Source: Planctomycetota bacterium (GTDB lineage: Bacteria; Planctomycetota; Planctomycetia; Pirellulales; Lacipirellulaceae). From it: a stretch of DNA of 46,399 nucleotides. Below, piece by piece: positions 9,164 through 17,321 of this stretch. Location: NCBI GenBank assembly GCA_013152205.1, contig JAADGV010000029.1:1-46399 (forward strand). The letters are read 5' to 3'. How positions within the stretch are numbered: position 1 is the first letter of the stretch; each line of letters begins with the position of its first letter. The notes under the pieces were generated by a model. The model did no database searches and was not told the origin of the DNA. It saw only the letters and a list, made by a program, of their open reading frames with translations. Position numbers and translations under genes: made by a program.

Positions 9164-9939
9164 GGATGAATGTCCGCACAGAGCGAGCAGTGGATGTCTC
9201 GTTGGATGGTCATGGTTCGAAAGGTCATGTCCCGCAAGTTACACGTCACTAACTTACCCGCCAGTATATCACCAAAACGGGCGATTATCTTGATCGCTTC
9301 CATCGCGCCCAGACAGCCCACCATGCCCGAGACGGCCCCAAAAACGGGGAACTCTCTGCGCCATACCTGGGGCGGCTGGGGGTAAAGGCATTTTAAGCAG
9401 GGAGATCGGCCGGGAATGATCGTGGTGAGATGAGCCTCTAACTCGTACATCGCACAGTCGACCATCGGCTTGCGTTGGGCCACCACCTCTTGGTTGAGCA
9501 ACAAACGTTCTTCGAACAAGGGCGCACAATCAACCACGACGTCGGCTTGAGAAACCAGTGATTGCACATTTTGCTCGGTCACATTCTCGGCAACCGTTTC
9601 TATTTGCAGACGTGGATTTAATTCTAGCAACCGGCGCCGGGCCGACTCTACCCGCGATTTACCCAACCCGGCATGGGTCATTAAAAGTTGGCGGTTGAGG
9701 TCGGAATGTTTTACTTGGCCTGCATGAGCTAAGACTAGTTTGCCAATCCCCGCAGCAGCCAACTCGTAAGCCACCACGCTGCCAAGGCCGCCGCAACGGG
9801 TTACCAGGACCGAAGCATTTTTTAACCGTTGCTGTCCCACTTCGCCAAAATCGGGAACCCACATTTGCCATTCGTAGGTTGCCCGTTCTTCGTCGGTCAA
9901 TTCAGAGCTTTCGGGATCAGGCCGTTTGTCATCGATCAT
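9160..9939 (-). CDS. MoeB/ThiF/HesA-family carrier-protein adenylating enzyme
   Basis: The 259-residue protein is an E1-like enzyme that adenylates the C-terminal glycine of a small sulfur carrier. The nucleotide-binding loop reads RCGGLGS (GxGGLGS in most relatives), followed by HSDLNRQLL, the conserved arginine-bearing segment. Two zinc-type Cys pairs are present, PCLKC near residue 198 and HCSLC at the C-terminus. There is no C-terminal rhodanese domain, as in E. coli MoeB. It lies 3 bases downstream of its likely substrate, the MoaD-like protein, and overlaps the binding-protein gene by 4 bases. MoaE or ThiG partners are not in the window, so whether it serves molybdopterin or another thiolation is open. 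Confidence 0.85.
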   Translation of the reverse strand: MIDDKRPDPESSELTDEERATYEWQMWVPDFGEVGQQRLKNASVLVTRCGGLGSVVAYELAAAGIGKLVLAHAGQVKHSDLNRQLLMTHAGLGKSRVESARRRLLELNPRLQIETVAENVTEQNVQSLVSQADVVVDCAPLFEERLLLNQEVVAQRKPMVDCAMYELEAHLTTIIPGRSPCLKCLYPQPPQVWRREFPVFGAVSGMVGCLGAMEAIKIIARFGDILAGKLVTCNLRDMTFRTMTIQRDIHCSLCADIHP

Positions 9940-9942
9940 GCG

Positions 9943-10221
9943 TCAACCACCACTTATCACTGACAGGAGGGTTACTTCTTCGCCATCTTGCAAAGGCACC
10001 GACAAATCGCGGCCAACATGCTTGTCGCCGACGCAGAGAAGAACGGATGGCTGAAACTCGCCCTGGGCATTCAGGATATATTGTTTCAATTTCCCTGGGT
10101 GCATTTCCTTCAACTTCTGTAGCAAGTCCAGCAAGGTGCTTGCTGGGGGCACGTCGACTTCTTCTGAGTCGAAGCCCAAGGCCATTTTTAGTTGGGTCGT
10201 GTAGTGGATGCGAATTTTCAT
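9943..10221 (-). CDS. MoaD/ThiS-family sulfur carrier protein
   Basis: The 92-residue ubiquitin-like protein ends in ISGG; a terminal Gly-Gly is the hallmark of MoaD/ThiS carriers, which are adenylated and then thiocarboxylated at the last glycine. The sequence has the family pattern of an early TLLDLLQKL helix and a late LQDGEEVTLLSVISGG strand. The adjacent MoeB-like gene, 3 bases downstream, is the expected activating enzyme. No clear ribosome binding site precedes the ATG at 10221; just upstream lies a dispersed repeat that separates this gene from the ModC-like gene. Confidence 0.85.
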   Translation of the reverse strand: MKIRIHYTTQLKMALGFDSEEVDVPPASTLLDLLQKLKEMHPGKLKQYILNAQGEFQPSVLLCVGDKHVGRDLSVPLQDGEEVTLLSVISGG

Positions 10222-10226
10222 GTCGG

Positions 10227-10447
10227 TTCAGATTTATGTGACGAACGAAAATTTTGGATGATTGGACCTGTAAAGTTAGACTCTCGCAAAGGCGCTAAGG
10301 CGCAAAGAAAACAAGAAAAAGGATTTTCTCGCAGAGACGCTGAGACAGCAGAGAAAACCGGGATGCAGTAACTCTGCAGTCTCAGCGCCTTTGCGAGAAA
10401 TTCCTGCCTATTTGGTTGCGGCTCTGCTGCGCTGGGGTCTTTGTGGC
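10227..10447. repeat. ~220-bp dispersed element (family B), copy inside the molybdate-type operon
   Basis: This fills the only large gap in an otherwise overlapping operon. In reverse complement it aligns end to end with 38278-38499. Shared blocks include GGATGxTTGGACCTG, TTAGACTC, TCTCGCAAAGGCGCTAAGG, TCTCGCAGAGACGCTGAGA and GCCGCAACCAAxTAGG. The right end stops at the ModC-like stop codon (10448-10450) and the left end lies about 6 bases from the MoaD start codon. Internally it contains inverted CGCAAAGGCGCT / AGCGCCTTTGCG. A 77-codon reading frame across it looks like chance. Confidence 0.8.
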
Positions 10448-11143
10448 TCATTTTTCTTCCATCCCATGAACAGACGTATTTTCTGCTTGTTCATTTTCTA
10501 GTTGGGTAACCGGTTCGATGCGGCCTTGGCGTATCTCAAACTGGCAGTCTGCCAATTCGCGTGCTTCACGGTAGCTGTGGGTAATATGAAGCACCGTTGC
10601 CTGGGTCCATTCTTGCACATTCTTTAGTAATTGGTACATCTGTTCGCGTGTCTGGTCGTCCATCGCAGAGAGCGGCTCGTCGAGTACCAGGGTGGTCGGC
10701 GAAAAAGCTAGTGCTCTGCCGAGAGCGACCCGTTGGATTTCGCCTCCGCTGAGCTTGCCCGGCAGGCGATCGAGAAGATGTTCGATGCCTAGCATCTGGG
10801 CCATTTCATCGGTTCGATGGGTGATGTCCGCCGGTTTCCATTTCCGTATCGACAACGGTAAAGCGAGATGGCTTCGAACCGTCATCATAGGAAACAAGGC
10901 GCCGTCCTGCGGCACGTAGCCGATATTTCGCTCTCCGGGGCGCAACTCGGTTACATCCTGCCCGGCCAGTTCGATTCGCCCTTTTTCCAGCGACCGTAGA
11001 CCACACAGACACTCCACCAACGTGGTTTTACCGCTGCCGGTCTGCCCCATCAAAACGCCATACTCACCCGTTGGGATATGCAGCGAGATTTCTTCCAGGC
11101 GAAAATCTCCGGACTGGATTGTTAGATTTTCAACGGTGATCAT
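10448..11143 (-). CDS. Molybdate/tungstate-type ABC transporter ATPase (ModC-like)
   Basis: The 231-residue ATPase has Walker A GQTGSGKTT (about 34-42), Q-loop YVPQDGALFPMMTV, signature LSGGEIQRVALGRAL and Walker B LVLDEPLSAMD, the arrangement of the ModC/CysA/PotA importer group. E. coli ModC carries an extra C-terminal TOBE domain; here the protein stops at about the core length, so that regulatory domain is missing. Its ATG overlaps the stop of the upstream 440-residue gene by 4 bases (ATGA). It should energise the ModB-like permease at 6671-7555. Confidence 0.85.
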   Translation of the reverse strand: MITVENLTIQSGDFRLEEISLHIPTGEYGVLMGQTGSGKTTLVECLCGLRSLEKGRIELAGQDVTELRPGERNIGYVPQDGALFPMMTVRSHLALPLSIRKWKPADITHRTDEMAQMLGIEHLLDRLPGKLSGGEIQRVALGRALAFSPTTLVLDEPLSAMDDQTREQMYQLLKNVQEWTQATVLHITHSYREARELADCQFEIRQGRIEPVTQLENEQAENTSVHGMEEK

Positions 11144-12462
11144 GACTGCTTCTTCCTACCGAGCAGGAACACCCCTAGGCTTCCTAGCACTCCCACGAGG
11201 CCCAATGCCACGAGAACCCAGACGAAGGCACCCTGCAGCGCTGAGGCTCCGTCCTGAGGAGTTTTTTCTGTTCGGGACGCGTCGCTTTGCCCCGTTAAGG
11301 GTGTTTCCGCTTTGGCCGTTACACGATCAAGTGTTTGCTCGGGCTGAACTTCTTGATGCGACTCTTCTGAGGGCACGGTTTGCTCGGACACCAACGCATC
11401 AATATCAATTTCGCCCAACTGCAATTGGGGTTGAAGTGGTTCCTCCAACGACCGGTTCGCTCGCTTAGATTGCGACGGGCCACGCGCCAGGATTCGGCTA
11501 ATCTCGGCTTTAACCAGCGGGTTGCCCGGATCGAACCCAAGGGCCGCCACGGCTTCCGCTTCGTCCTCGGTGGACCAGACGTGAGGAATCATAGGCCCCT
11601 GCATCCAACTACGGTCTAGCCCGCATTCGCAATCGCTGCCAACTACTCCCAGACTGCGCCATAAGTCCTGCTGGCGAGAACCGGGAATTTGCAACACGGG
11701 CCCCAGCTTGCGGCCTCTTCCAAATAGCAAGGCAATTTGTGCGACGCGGGTTTCGCCCGTATTGACCTCATGGGCCAAGTCTACCCCGAGGCTCCAAAGC
11801 AATATCATTTCGCGCTTTGCTTCTTCCGGCGAAAGCCGAATCATGCGTGGCGGCAACTCGATGGGCTTGGCCATGGTTGGCAACGCATCGTGAACTCGTG
11901 CGATGGCATCTTCGATCCAGGAGACCGCTCGTTGATTTTCTGCGCTGTCGGGCCCATCCACAAGCATTATCATGCTGTGCCCACGCAGCAAATAGTGCAA
12001 CAGTTCTTTCCGTCGTGGCGATGTTGTCGCCGATCGTAACAATTGACGTAGCACGGCTATTTGGATCGGGTTATCGTCAGATGTCAGTCCGTCAATCATC
12101 AATGGTAACTCCAACGCCCGCCCGTCGGGGGCCAACATTACGGCAGCTGGATACGAAGTGATGCCGAGCGACTCTAGGGCGGAATGGATGGAAGCATCCG
12201 CCGGGTCGGTCGGCTGCTGACCCGCATCGAACAGGCGAAATTCAACATTGCTGTCGGCGAGGATAGGGGAAGCCGCATTCGTAAGCGTTTCAGCCAGAGA
12301 AGGTTCCAGTTCACCCTTGGTGATTAGACACAGCACGTAATGCGGATCGGCCAAGTCGACCATAGCCACATCGCGCACTGTGTACCGACAGGCTTCTGCC
12401 GCACTCGGCAGCATGAGAATCAGCACCAAGAAACAACTTTTCTGGCACGGGCTGATAATCAA
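11140..12462 (-). CDS. Unrecognised secreted, membrane-anchored protein with thioredoxin-like segments; first gene of the operon
   Basis: I do not recognise a named family for this 440-residue protein. A signal peptide (hydrophobic 10-24, cut likely after AEA) is followed by ACRYTVRDVAMVDL. Residues about 28-160 resemble a thioredoxin-like fold (strand YVLCLIT, then ITSYPAAVMLAPDGR like a cis-proline region) but lack a CxxC active site. A second similar segment begins near MIMLVDGPD (about 185). A CECG motif lies mid-protein, a Glu/Gln-rich linker near 350-405, and one helix (about 409-432) with RKK after it anchors the C-terminus. The start is TTG, chosen because GGAGAGG lies 8 bases upstream and it gives a complete signal peptide. 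It overlaps the ModC-like gene by 4 bases. Confidence 0.75.
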   Translation of the reverse strand: MIISPCQKSCFLVLILMLPSAAEACRYTVRDVAMVDLADPHYVLCLITKGELEPSLAETLTNAASPILADSNVEFRLFDAGQQPTDPADASIHSALESLGITSYPAAVMLAPDGRALELPLMIDGLTSDDNPIQIAVLRQLLRSATTSPRRKELLHYLLRGHSMIMLVDGPDSAENQRAVSWIEDAIARVHDALPTMAKPIELPPRMIRLSPEEAKREMILLWSLGVDLAHEVNTGETRVAQIALLFGRGRKLGPVLQIPGSRQQDLWRSLGVVGSDCECGLDRSWMQGPMIPHVWSTEDEAEAVAALGFDPGNPLVKAEISRILARGPSQSKRANRSLEEPLQPQLQLGEIDIDALVSEQTVPSEESHQEVQPEQTLDRVTAKAETPLTGQSDASRTEKTPQDGASALQGAFVWVLVALGLVGVLGSLGVFLLGRKKQS

Positions 12463-12521
12463 GGGTAAGGCCTCTCCGTGGAATAACTGTCTGCTGATAA
12501 AGTGCTTCGGTCGGAGTGAAA

Positions 12522-12540
12522 CCAGAATATACCATATTGG
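12522..12540. promoter_or_regulatory. Imperfect dyad and candidate -10 region upstream of the molybdate-type operon
   Basis: CCAGAATAT-ACC-ATATTGG is a near-palindrome about 60-80 bases upstream of the TTG start at 12462. On the minus strand it contains TATATT, a possible -10 box. It could be an operator, but no known ModE-type consensus is matched with certainty. Confidence 0.25.
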
Positions 12541-12596
12541 CCCGACGCGCTAGCGAGAGAATCTACGGGAAACCCCTCGCTAGCGCGGCGGGCTAG
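12541..12596. repeat. Hairpin repeat, family E copy 1, in the divergent promoter region
   Basis: CCCGACGCGCTAGCGAG (12541-12557) pairs with CTCGCTAGCGCGGCGGG (12576-12592) with one mismatch, giving a long stem in the 287-base gap between the divergent genes at 12462 and 12750. The right arm recurs as CTCGCTAGCGCGTCGGGC at 33392. Confidence 0.7.
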
Positions 12597-12749
12597 TGGA
12601 TTTACTATGCTCGCATTGTGTAAATAGTGGATAGCCCCATGGTAAGTTATCTGGAATTTGCTTAGGCAACCCGGCGTGTGGTAGCATGGACCGAAGGTGT
12701 CGGGAGCAAAACTTCAGTAATCTTCGCTCGCAATCTAAGTGAGGTCCAT

Positions 12750-15700
12750 GTGGCAGCGGTAAGAGGATTGGGTTTGAAAGCAAGGCAACAACTGGCGTGG
12801 AGCGCAGCCGGGTTGATCGTGGCGAAATTGCTTGTGGCCGGCAGTCTGGCTACTGCTGCCGATTGGCCGACCTACGCGCACGATCAGTCTCGTACGGGCA
12901 AGACTAGCGAACAACTGGTTTTTCCGCTTGCCGAATCTTGGAGCTGGAAATCGGAGATTCGCCCTCAGCCCATCTGGGACGAGCCGGCTACCTGGGATGG
13001 TTGGAACAAGGTATACGACATGCGCAACCGGGTCGATTTCGACAAGGCGTTTCATGTCGCGGTGGTTGGGAATCGGGTCTGGTACGCTTCCAGTGTTGAA
13101 GACAAACTATTTTGTGTCGACTTAGAAACCGGCAAGCCCATTTGGACTTTCTTTGCCGAAGCTCCTATCCGACTGGCTCCTACGGTGACCGGTGGCAAAG
13201 TATATTTTGGCGCCGACGACGGGCGGGTTTATTGCCTGGATGCCTCTGATGGCAAGCTGCTTTGGAAGAAACACTTGGCCCCGGAAGATCTTCGCGTGGC
13301 GGGCAATGGGCGAATAATCTCGCTCTGGCCGGTGCGCACCTCCGTGGTTGTTGTGGAGGGGGAATGCTACGCATGTGCGGGAGTCTTTCCTAGCGAAACC
13401 GTTTTTCTTTGTGCTATGGATGCTGCCAGTGGTGAATCACGTTGGCAAACTCCGATCAAAGACTTGCCAGCTCAAGGCTATCTGCTTGCCTCTCCTGAGC
13501 GACTCTATGTGACAGCGGGGCGGAATGGACCAATCGTATTCAACCGGGCTGATGGCAAACGGATTGCGCAAGTCGACACGACCGGCGGCACCTATGCGTT
13601 GCTTGCTGAGGATACTCTGATCACCACAACCGGCAACGATGGCCGCGAATTGCACGCGTTGGGTGTCAAGAGCCGCGACCGCTTGGCGACCTTCCGCGGC
13701 CATCACATGATCGTCGAAGGGGCGACCTTTTATTTGCAAGACCGGAATCATCTGACGGCGATCGACCGCGACGAATATTATGCGTTGTCGGCACGTCGCA
13801 TCAAACTTTCTGGCCAACGAGATCAAGTCAACCGGCAACGCAAGAAACTTTCAAGAGGGCCGAGCACCATTGCCACAGAGGCAAAAATCTTAAAGCTGAG
13901 ACTAGAAATACTCAACTACGATAGCCAGATTGACAAACTGCTCAAGGAACTCGAACGCTGCTACTTGTGGCGAGTTTCGTGCAAATTGCCCCATACACTT
14001 ATCCTGTCGGGAAAGACTCTTATCGCCGGTGGGAGAGGGCAGGTTGCCGCCTTCGATACGACTGATGGTCGTGTCTTGTGGCAAAGCAAGGTCGATGGCA
14101 ATGCTTATGGGTTGGCTGTCGCTAACAACCACTTGTTAGTCAGCACCGATACCGGGGTGATTCACTCTTTCACGCCCGGGTCAGACTCTCTGGATCGACA
14201 AGCACCTAGCGTTACGAAAGCCGCAGCGGCTGACGAGTCGGTGAAGGCCGACCGGCCTGCTGGCGCAAAAGCCCGTATCAAACCGGTTGCTGCTGAGGGC
14301 CCAGGTCGAGCCGTCGGCCCCTTCATCGACTACACTGCTCCCGACACGATTCGTGTTACTTGGAAGACAAACCAACCGGCGGCCACGCGGCTAGAGATGG
14401 CGAAGTTGGTTCAAGGCAAACCTGGGCCAGCGGTTCAATTAGGCCCCGAGGGCGAGCGGCAGGAACAGGATCATGTTGTGGATATCCCTGCGATTGATCG
14501 GGATGCCATGTACACCTATCGCGTTGGCGGGCTTGATGACGAGGGCCAACCCGCCTGGACGTCTTGGTATCGGTTTGACGCGATGCTCCGTTACCCGACT
14601 TTTGCTCAAGCCAAAGCCGACTCTCCCTACCCTGAAAATGCTCGCACAAAACGGATGCGTGCGGCAGCAAAGTCGATTCTCGAAACGGCAGAAACTCAGG
14701 GTGGTTATGCGCTTGTTTTGGGAGCTACGGATGGCTGCTTGGCTTATGAATTGGCCTCGCAGAGCAACTTAAAAGTCGTTGTGGTTGAGCCGAGTGAAGA
14801 AAATGTGCGGCGGATACGGTCCAACTTAGACCAAGCCAGCATGTATGGTAGCCGTGTAGCGGTCGTGCAAGGAAGTCTTGAAACGATTCGATTCGCGCCC
14901 TACTTTGCGAATATCATCACTTCCGAACGAACTTTGGACGAGGGCACGTTGCCTGGTTCGTTTGCTGACGTTTATCACTGTCTTCGACCGGCAGGCGGTT
15001 TGATTTGGTTGGCGGGATCTGCCACTGAAAACAGCGTAAGTGCCGAGGCGATTGATAAGTGGCACGGCAACGCGGAGTTGGCGGGTGATCAGCCGGAGTG
15101 GTTGGAGGGCGAGCAGCCGACTTGGATCTATCGGCGTGCCCGCTTGCCGGGCGTTGGTGATTGGTCGCACCAGTATGCGTTGCCTGATAATGCCTCCTGT
15201 AGTCGTGATGATACGATCCGTGGTGACATGTCGGTCCTGTGGTGGGGTCGCCCCGGGGCTCGACCGATGCCTGATCGGGGCAATCGCAATCCGTCTCCCG
15301 TTTCGGCTGGCGGTCGGCTTTATGTTCAGGGCGATCGGACCCTGTTTGGGATGGATGCCTACAATGGCACCATCCTGTGGTTCCAGCAGATTCCGACCAT
15401 GCGGCGAACCAACATCCCCCGGGATGGTTCGAACATGGTCGCGTCTGATGACATTCTTTACTTGGCCTTAGGAGACCGTTGCGTTGGATTGGAAGGAGGC
15501 ACCGGGAATCAATTGTTCGATTTTACCGTACCGCTTCCAACGACCGACGCTGCTCAACCGGGTTCCTATAACTGGGGCTACTTGGCGGTGATCGAGGATC
15601 GGGTGCTCGGCTCGGCAGTCCGCCGAGGGGCGCAGTACCTGGGAGACGATGGCGAGTGGTTCGAGGACTTTGAGACCGCGGCAACCTCGCGTGTTACGAG

Positions 15701-16463
15701 CAAGAATCTCTTTGCCCGCGACCGACACTCAGGCAAGCTGCTGTGGAACTACGAGGGGGGGGTAATCATCAACTCCACCATTACGGCCTCGAATGAGCTA
15801 GTTTGGTTTATCGAAAGCCGTAGCGATTCGGCCCTTCAGGCAAAATCGAGTCGGCTCTTCACCGAAGTGCTTCAAGATCAGTATCTGGTCGCGGTTGAAT
15901 TGAGTACGGGCGAAGTTCGCTGGGAACATTCGATCGATCTTAGTCGGTGTCAATACATGACCTACCTTTGCTACTCGGAAGGCAAGCTGGTGATGACCGG
16001 CACCGACGAGGACCAGCACTTTCACACCTACGTCTATTACGCTGCCGATGGCGTGCCGATCTGGGAGCATCATGCCGAAGCGAAAAAAGTTCACCATAGC
16101 GGCAAGCTGGATCATCCTACGATTGTTGGCAACCGGCTGTATCTCAACAAGCACATTTACGATCTCTCCTCAGGCAAAGTCATCGAAGTCGACGAGTTCG
16201 ACTGGCATGGCTGCGGTGTTATGTCGGCATCGGCACACACGCTTTTTCGTCGTTACGAATTCCACGGGATGTACGATATTCAAACAAAGAAGCGCACCGA
16301 ATTTTTAGGGCTCCGAAGCGGCTGTTGGCTTAGCTTGATTCCCTCGGGGGGCTTGTTGCTGGCTCCTGAATCGAGCGCTGGTTGCTCGTGTGGCCATTCC
16401 ATTCAGACCTCGATTGCCTATGTGCCGAAAACGGTTCTGGGTGGTACGTTGGAATCTCCTTAG
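12750..16463 (+). CDS. Large secreted PQQ-like beta-propeller protein with embedded FN3-like and methyltransferase-like segments
   Basis: The 1237-residue product starts with a signal peptide (hydrophobic about 15-35, ending ATAADWP). PQQ/WD-type propeller blades fill about 40-500 (LFCVDLETGKPIWTF, VYCLDASDGKLLWK) and 840-1230. A charged coiled-coil-like insert lies near 355-415. Between the propellers come an FN3/purple-acid-phosphatase-N-like segment (about 525-630, TIRVTWKTNQPA) and a Rossmann-like region (about 650-800: ALVLGATDGCLAYELA, then VVVEPSEENV) resembling SAM methyltransferases but without a standard GxGxG loop. The GTG at 12750 is chosen because AGTGAGG precedes it; a GTG at 12678 would add 24 residues. 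It is divergent from the molybdate-type operon. Its substrate is unknown. Confidence 0.8.
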   Translation: MAAVRGLGLKARQQLAWSAAGLIVAKLLVAGSLATAADWPTYAHDQSRTGKTSEQLVFPLAESWSWKSEIRPQPIWDEPATWDGWNKVYDMRNRVDFDKAFHVAVVGNRVWYASSVEDKLFCVDLETGKPIWTFFAEAPIRLAPTVTGGKVYFGADDGRVYCLDASDGKLLWKKHLAPEDLRVAGNGRIISLWPVRTSVVVVEGECYACAGVFPSETVFLCAMDAASGESRWQTPIKDLPAQGYLLASPERLYVTAGRNGPIVFNRADGKRIAQVDTTGGTYALLAEDTLITTTGNDGRELHALGVKSRDRLATFRGHHMIVEGATFYLQDRNHLTAIDRDEYYALSARRIKLSGQRDQVNRQRKKLSRGPSTIATEAKILKLRLEILNYDSQIDKLLKELERCYLWRVSCKLPHTLILSGKTLIAGGRGQVAAFDTTDGRVLWQSKVDGNAYGLAVANNHLLVSTDTGVIHSFTPGSDSLDRQAPSVTKAAAADESVKADRPAGAKARIKPVAAEGPGRAVGPFIDYTAPDTIRVTWKTNQPAATRLEMAKLVQGKPGPAVQLGPEGERQEQDHVVDIPAIDRDAMYTYRVGGLDDEGQPAWTSWYRFDAMLRYPTFAQAKADSPYPENARTKRMRAAAKSILETAETQGGYALVLGATDGCLAYELASQSNLKVVVVEPSEENVRRIRSNLDQASMYGSRVAVVQGSLETIRFAPYFANIITSERTLDEGTLPGSFADVYHCLRPAGGLIWLAGSATENSVSAEAIDKWHGNAELAGDQPEWLEGEQPTWIYRRARLPGVGDWSHQYALPDNASCSRDDTIRGDMSVLWWGRPGARPMPDRGNRNPSPVSAGGRLYVQGDRTLFGMDAYNGTILWFQQIPTMRRTNIPRDGSNMVASDDILYLALGDRCVGLEGGTGNQLFDFTVPLPTTDAAQPGSYNWGYLAVIEDRVLGSAVRRGAQYLGDDGEWFEDFETAATSRVTSKNLFARDRHSGKLLWNYEGGVIINSTITASNELVWFIESRSDSALQAKSSRLFTEVLQDQYLVAVELSTGEVRWEHSIDLSRCQYMTYLCYSEGKLVMTGTDEDQHFHTYVYYAADGVPIWEHHAEAKKVHHSGKLDHPTIVGNRLYLNKHIYDLSSGKVIEVDEFDWHGCGVMSASAHTLFRRYEFHGMYDIQTKKRTEFLGLRSGCWLSLIPSGGLLLAPESSAGCSCGHSIQTSIAYVPKTVLGGTLESP

Positions 16464-16776
16464 TGGGTTCTGTTCGCAAGAGTGTTCTGCTGGAGGATGT
16501 CGTGGCCGACACCGCTAACGCCTGCTATTTGGGTCAGCGGGGTGACGGATAGTGGACAAAATTGGGTTGGTTGGTGCTTCTATCGCAGCGTATGGTGGGT
16601 TAGTTTTGGCACGAATTGCGGGGGAAACGCATTGATGTGGACAAAAGGTAGTTCGGAATGCGAAATTTGTAGTGCGGAAGGGGATGATATTGTCCATTTG
16701 GGCGCTATCAATGACGAAATCTGAATGACGAATGACGAAAAATCTGATCGCTAACGGCTGGCGGGTGCGTGAATGC
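16464..16776. other. 313-base gap without a convincing gene
   Basis: The gap holds low-complexity stretches such as GAATGACGAATGACGAA (16722) and AGTTCGGAATGCGAAATTTG (from 16650), which look like decayed dispersed repeats. An 80-codon frame at 16482-16724 crosses them and has no recognisable features. No terminator is evident after the propeller gene. Confidence 0.5.
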
Positions 16777-17268
16777 TTATTTTGCGCCTTTGAGGAATTT
16801 TTCGGCTTTGATCACGACGAACACTCCGCTACCTTCGCCGTAGGTGGTGCCGTCCATGCCGAAGAGTCGACTGCCGGTTATCACTTTTCTGCCGTCGACC
16901 CGTTCGACCCAGGCTTCGAACTGGACTACCTGACCCAGGGGAAGCATCTCGACAAAACGGATGGTAATCTCGGCCGCCACGACGGTTAGGTTGGATATCC
17001 AACCGGCGAACCCCATTGCCTCGTCTAGCACGGCTGAGATACTGCCGCCGTGGGCATGGCCGGGTGGACCTTGGGCACCTGGTCCGAACCAAGCCTTGCC
17101 GACTAGGCGTCCGTTGAGGGGCTGGCGGTAGTAGCGGACTCGTAGTCGGTCTGAGTCGTCATCCCCGGTCACAAAGGTGGGAGGCGGACCTAGCGGGGCA
17201 GGTCGGTGAATTTCGGTCCAGCCGGGTTCTGGTTGAAGCTCTGGCTGATTGCTTTGCTTGTCTGGCAC
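16777..17268 (-). CDS. PaaI-type hotdog-fold thioesterase family protein
   Basis: The 163-residue protein has the hotdog-fold pattern of PaaI/YbgC-like acyl-CoA thioesterases, with the catalytic-helix region HGGSISAVLDEAMGFAGW, then VVAAEITIRFVEMLPLG and a late GRKVITGSRLF strand. The substrate is not predictable. I chose the GTG at 17268 because CGAGG lies 6 bases upstream. The longer frame back to 17370 would encode an intergenic repeat (17300-17321) as protein, which is unlikely. It lies 207 bases after glpF on the same strand and may or may not be co-transcribed. Confidence 0.75.
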   Translation of the reverse strand: MPDKQSNQPELQPEPGWTEIHRPAPLGPPPTFVTGDDDSDRLRVRYYRQPLNGRLVGKAWFGPGAQGPPGHAHGGSISAVLDEAMGFAGWISNLTVVAAEITIRFVEMLPLGQVVQFEAWVERVDGRKVITGSRLFGMDGTTYGEGSGVFVVIKAEKFLKGAK

Positions 17269-17299
17269 GTTCTGCCTCGTATTTGTTGACGTTGTTTCC

Positions 17300-17321
17300 G
17301 GCCAGGATGGCCGGGCTATGG
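17300..17321. repeat. 22-base dispersed repeat, family D copy 1
   Basis: GGCCAGGATGGCCGGGCTAT followed by GG. The same 22 bases occur at 18615-18636 and, with one change, at 21954-21975. Confidence 0.75.

Noticed and set aside
10218..10451. A 77-codon minus-strand frame overlapping the modC-like and moaD-like ends
   Set aside because: It lies almost wholly inside the family B repeat and its translation is that of repeat DNA; the 4-base overlaps arise by chance at the repeat edges.
12463..12749. Possible molybdenum-cofactor riboswitch before the operon
   Set aside because: The leader shows only a short dyad and a dispersed hairpin; no multi-stem layout of the known cofactor riboswitch was found by eye.
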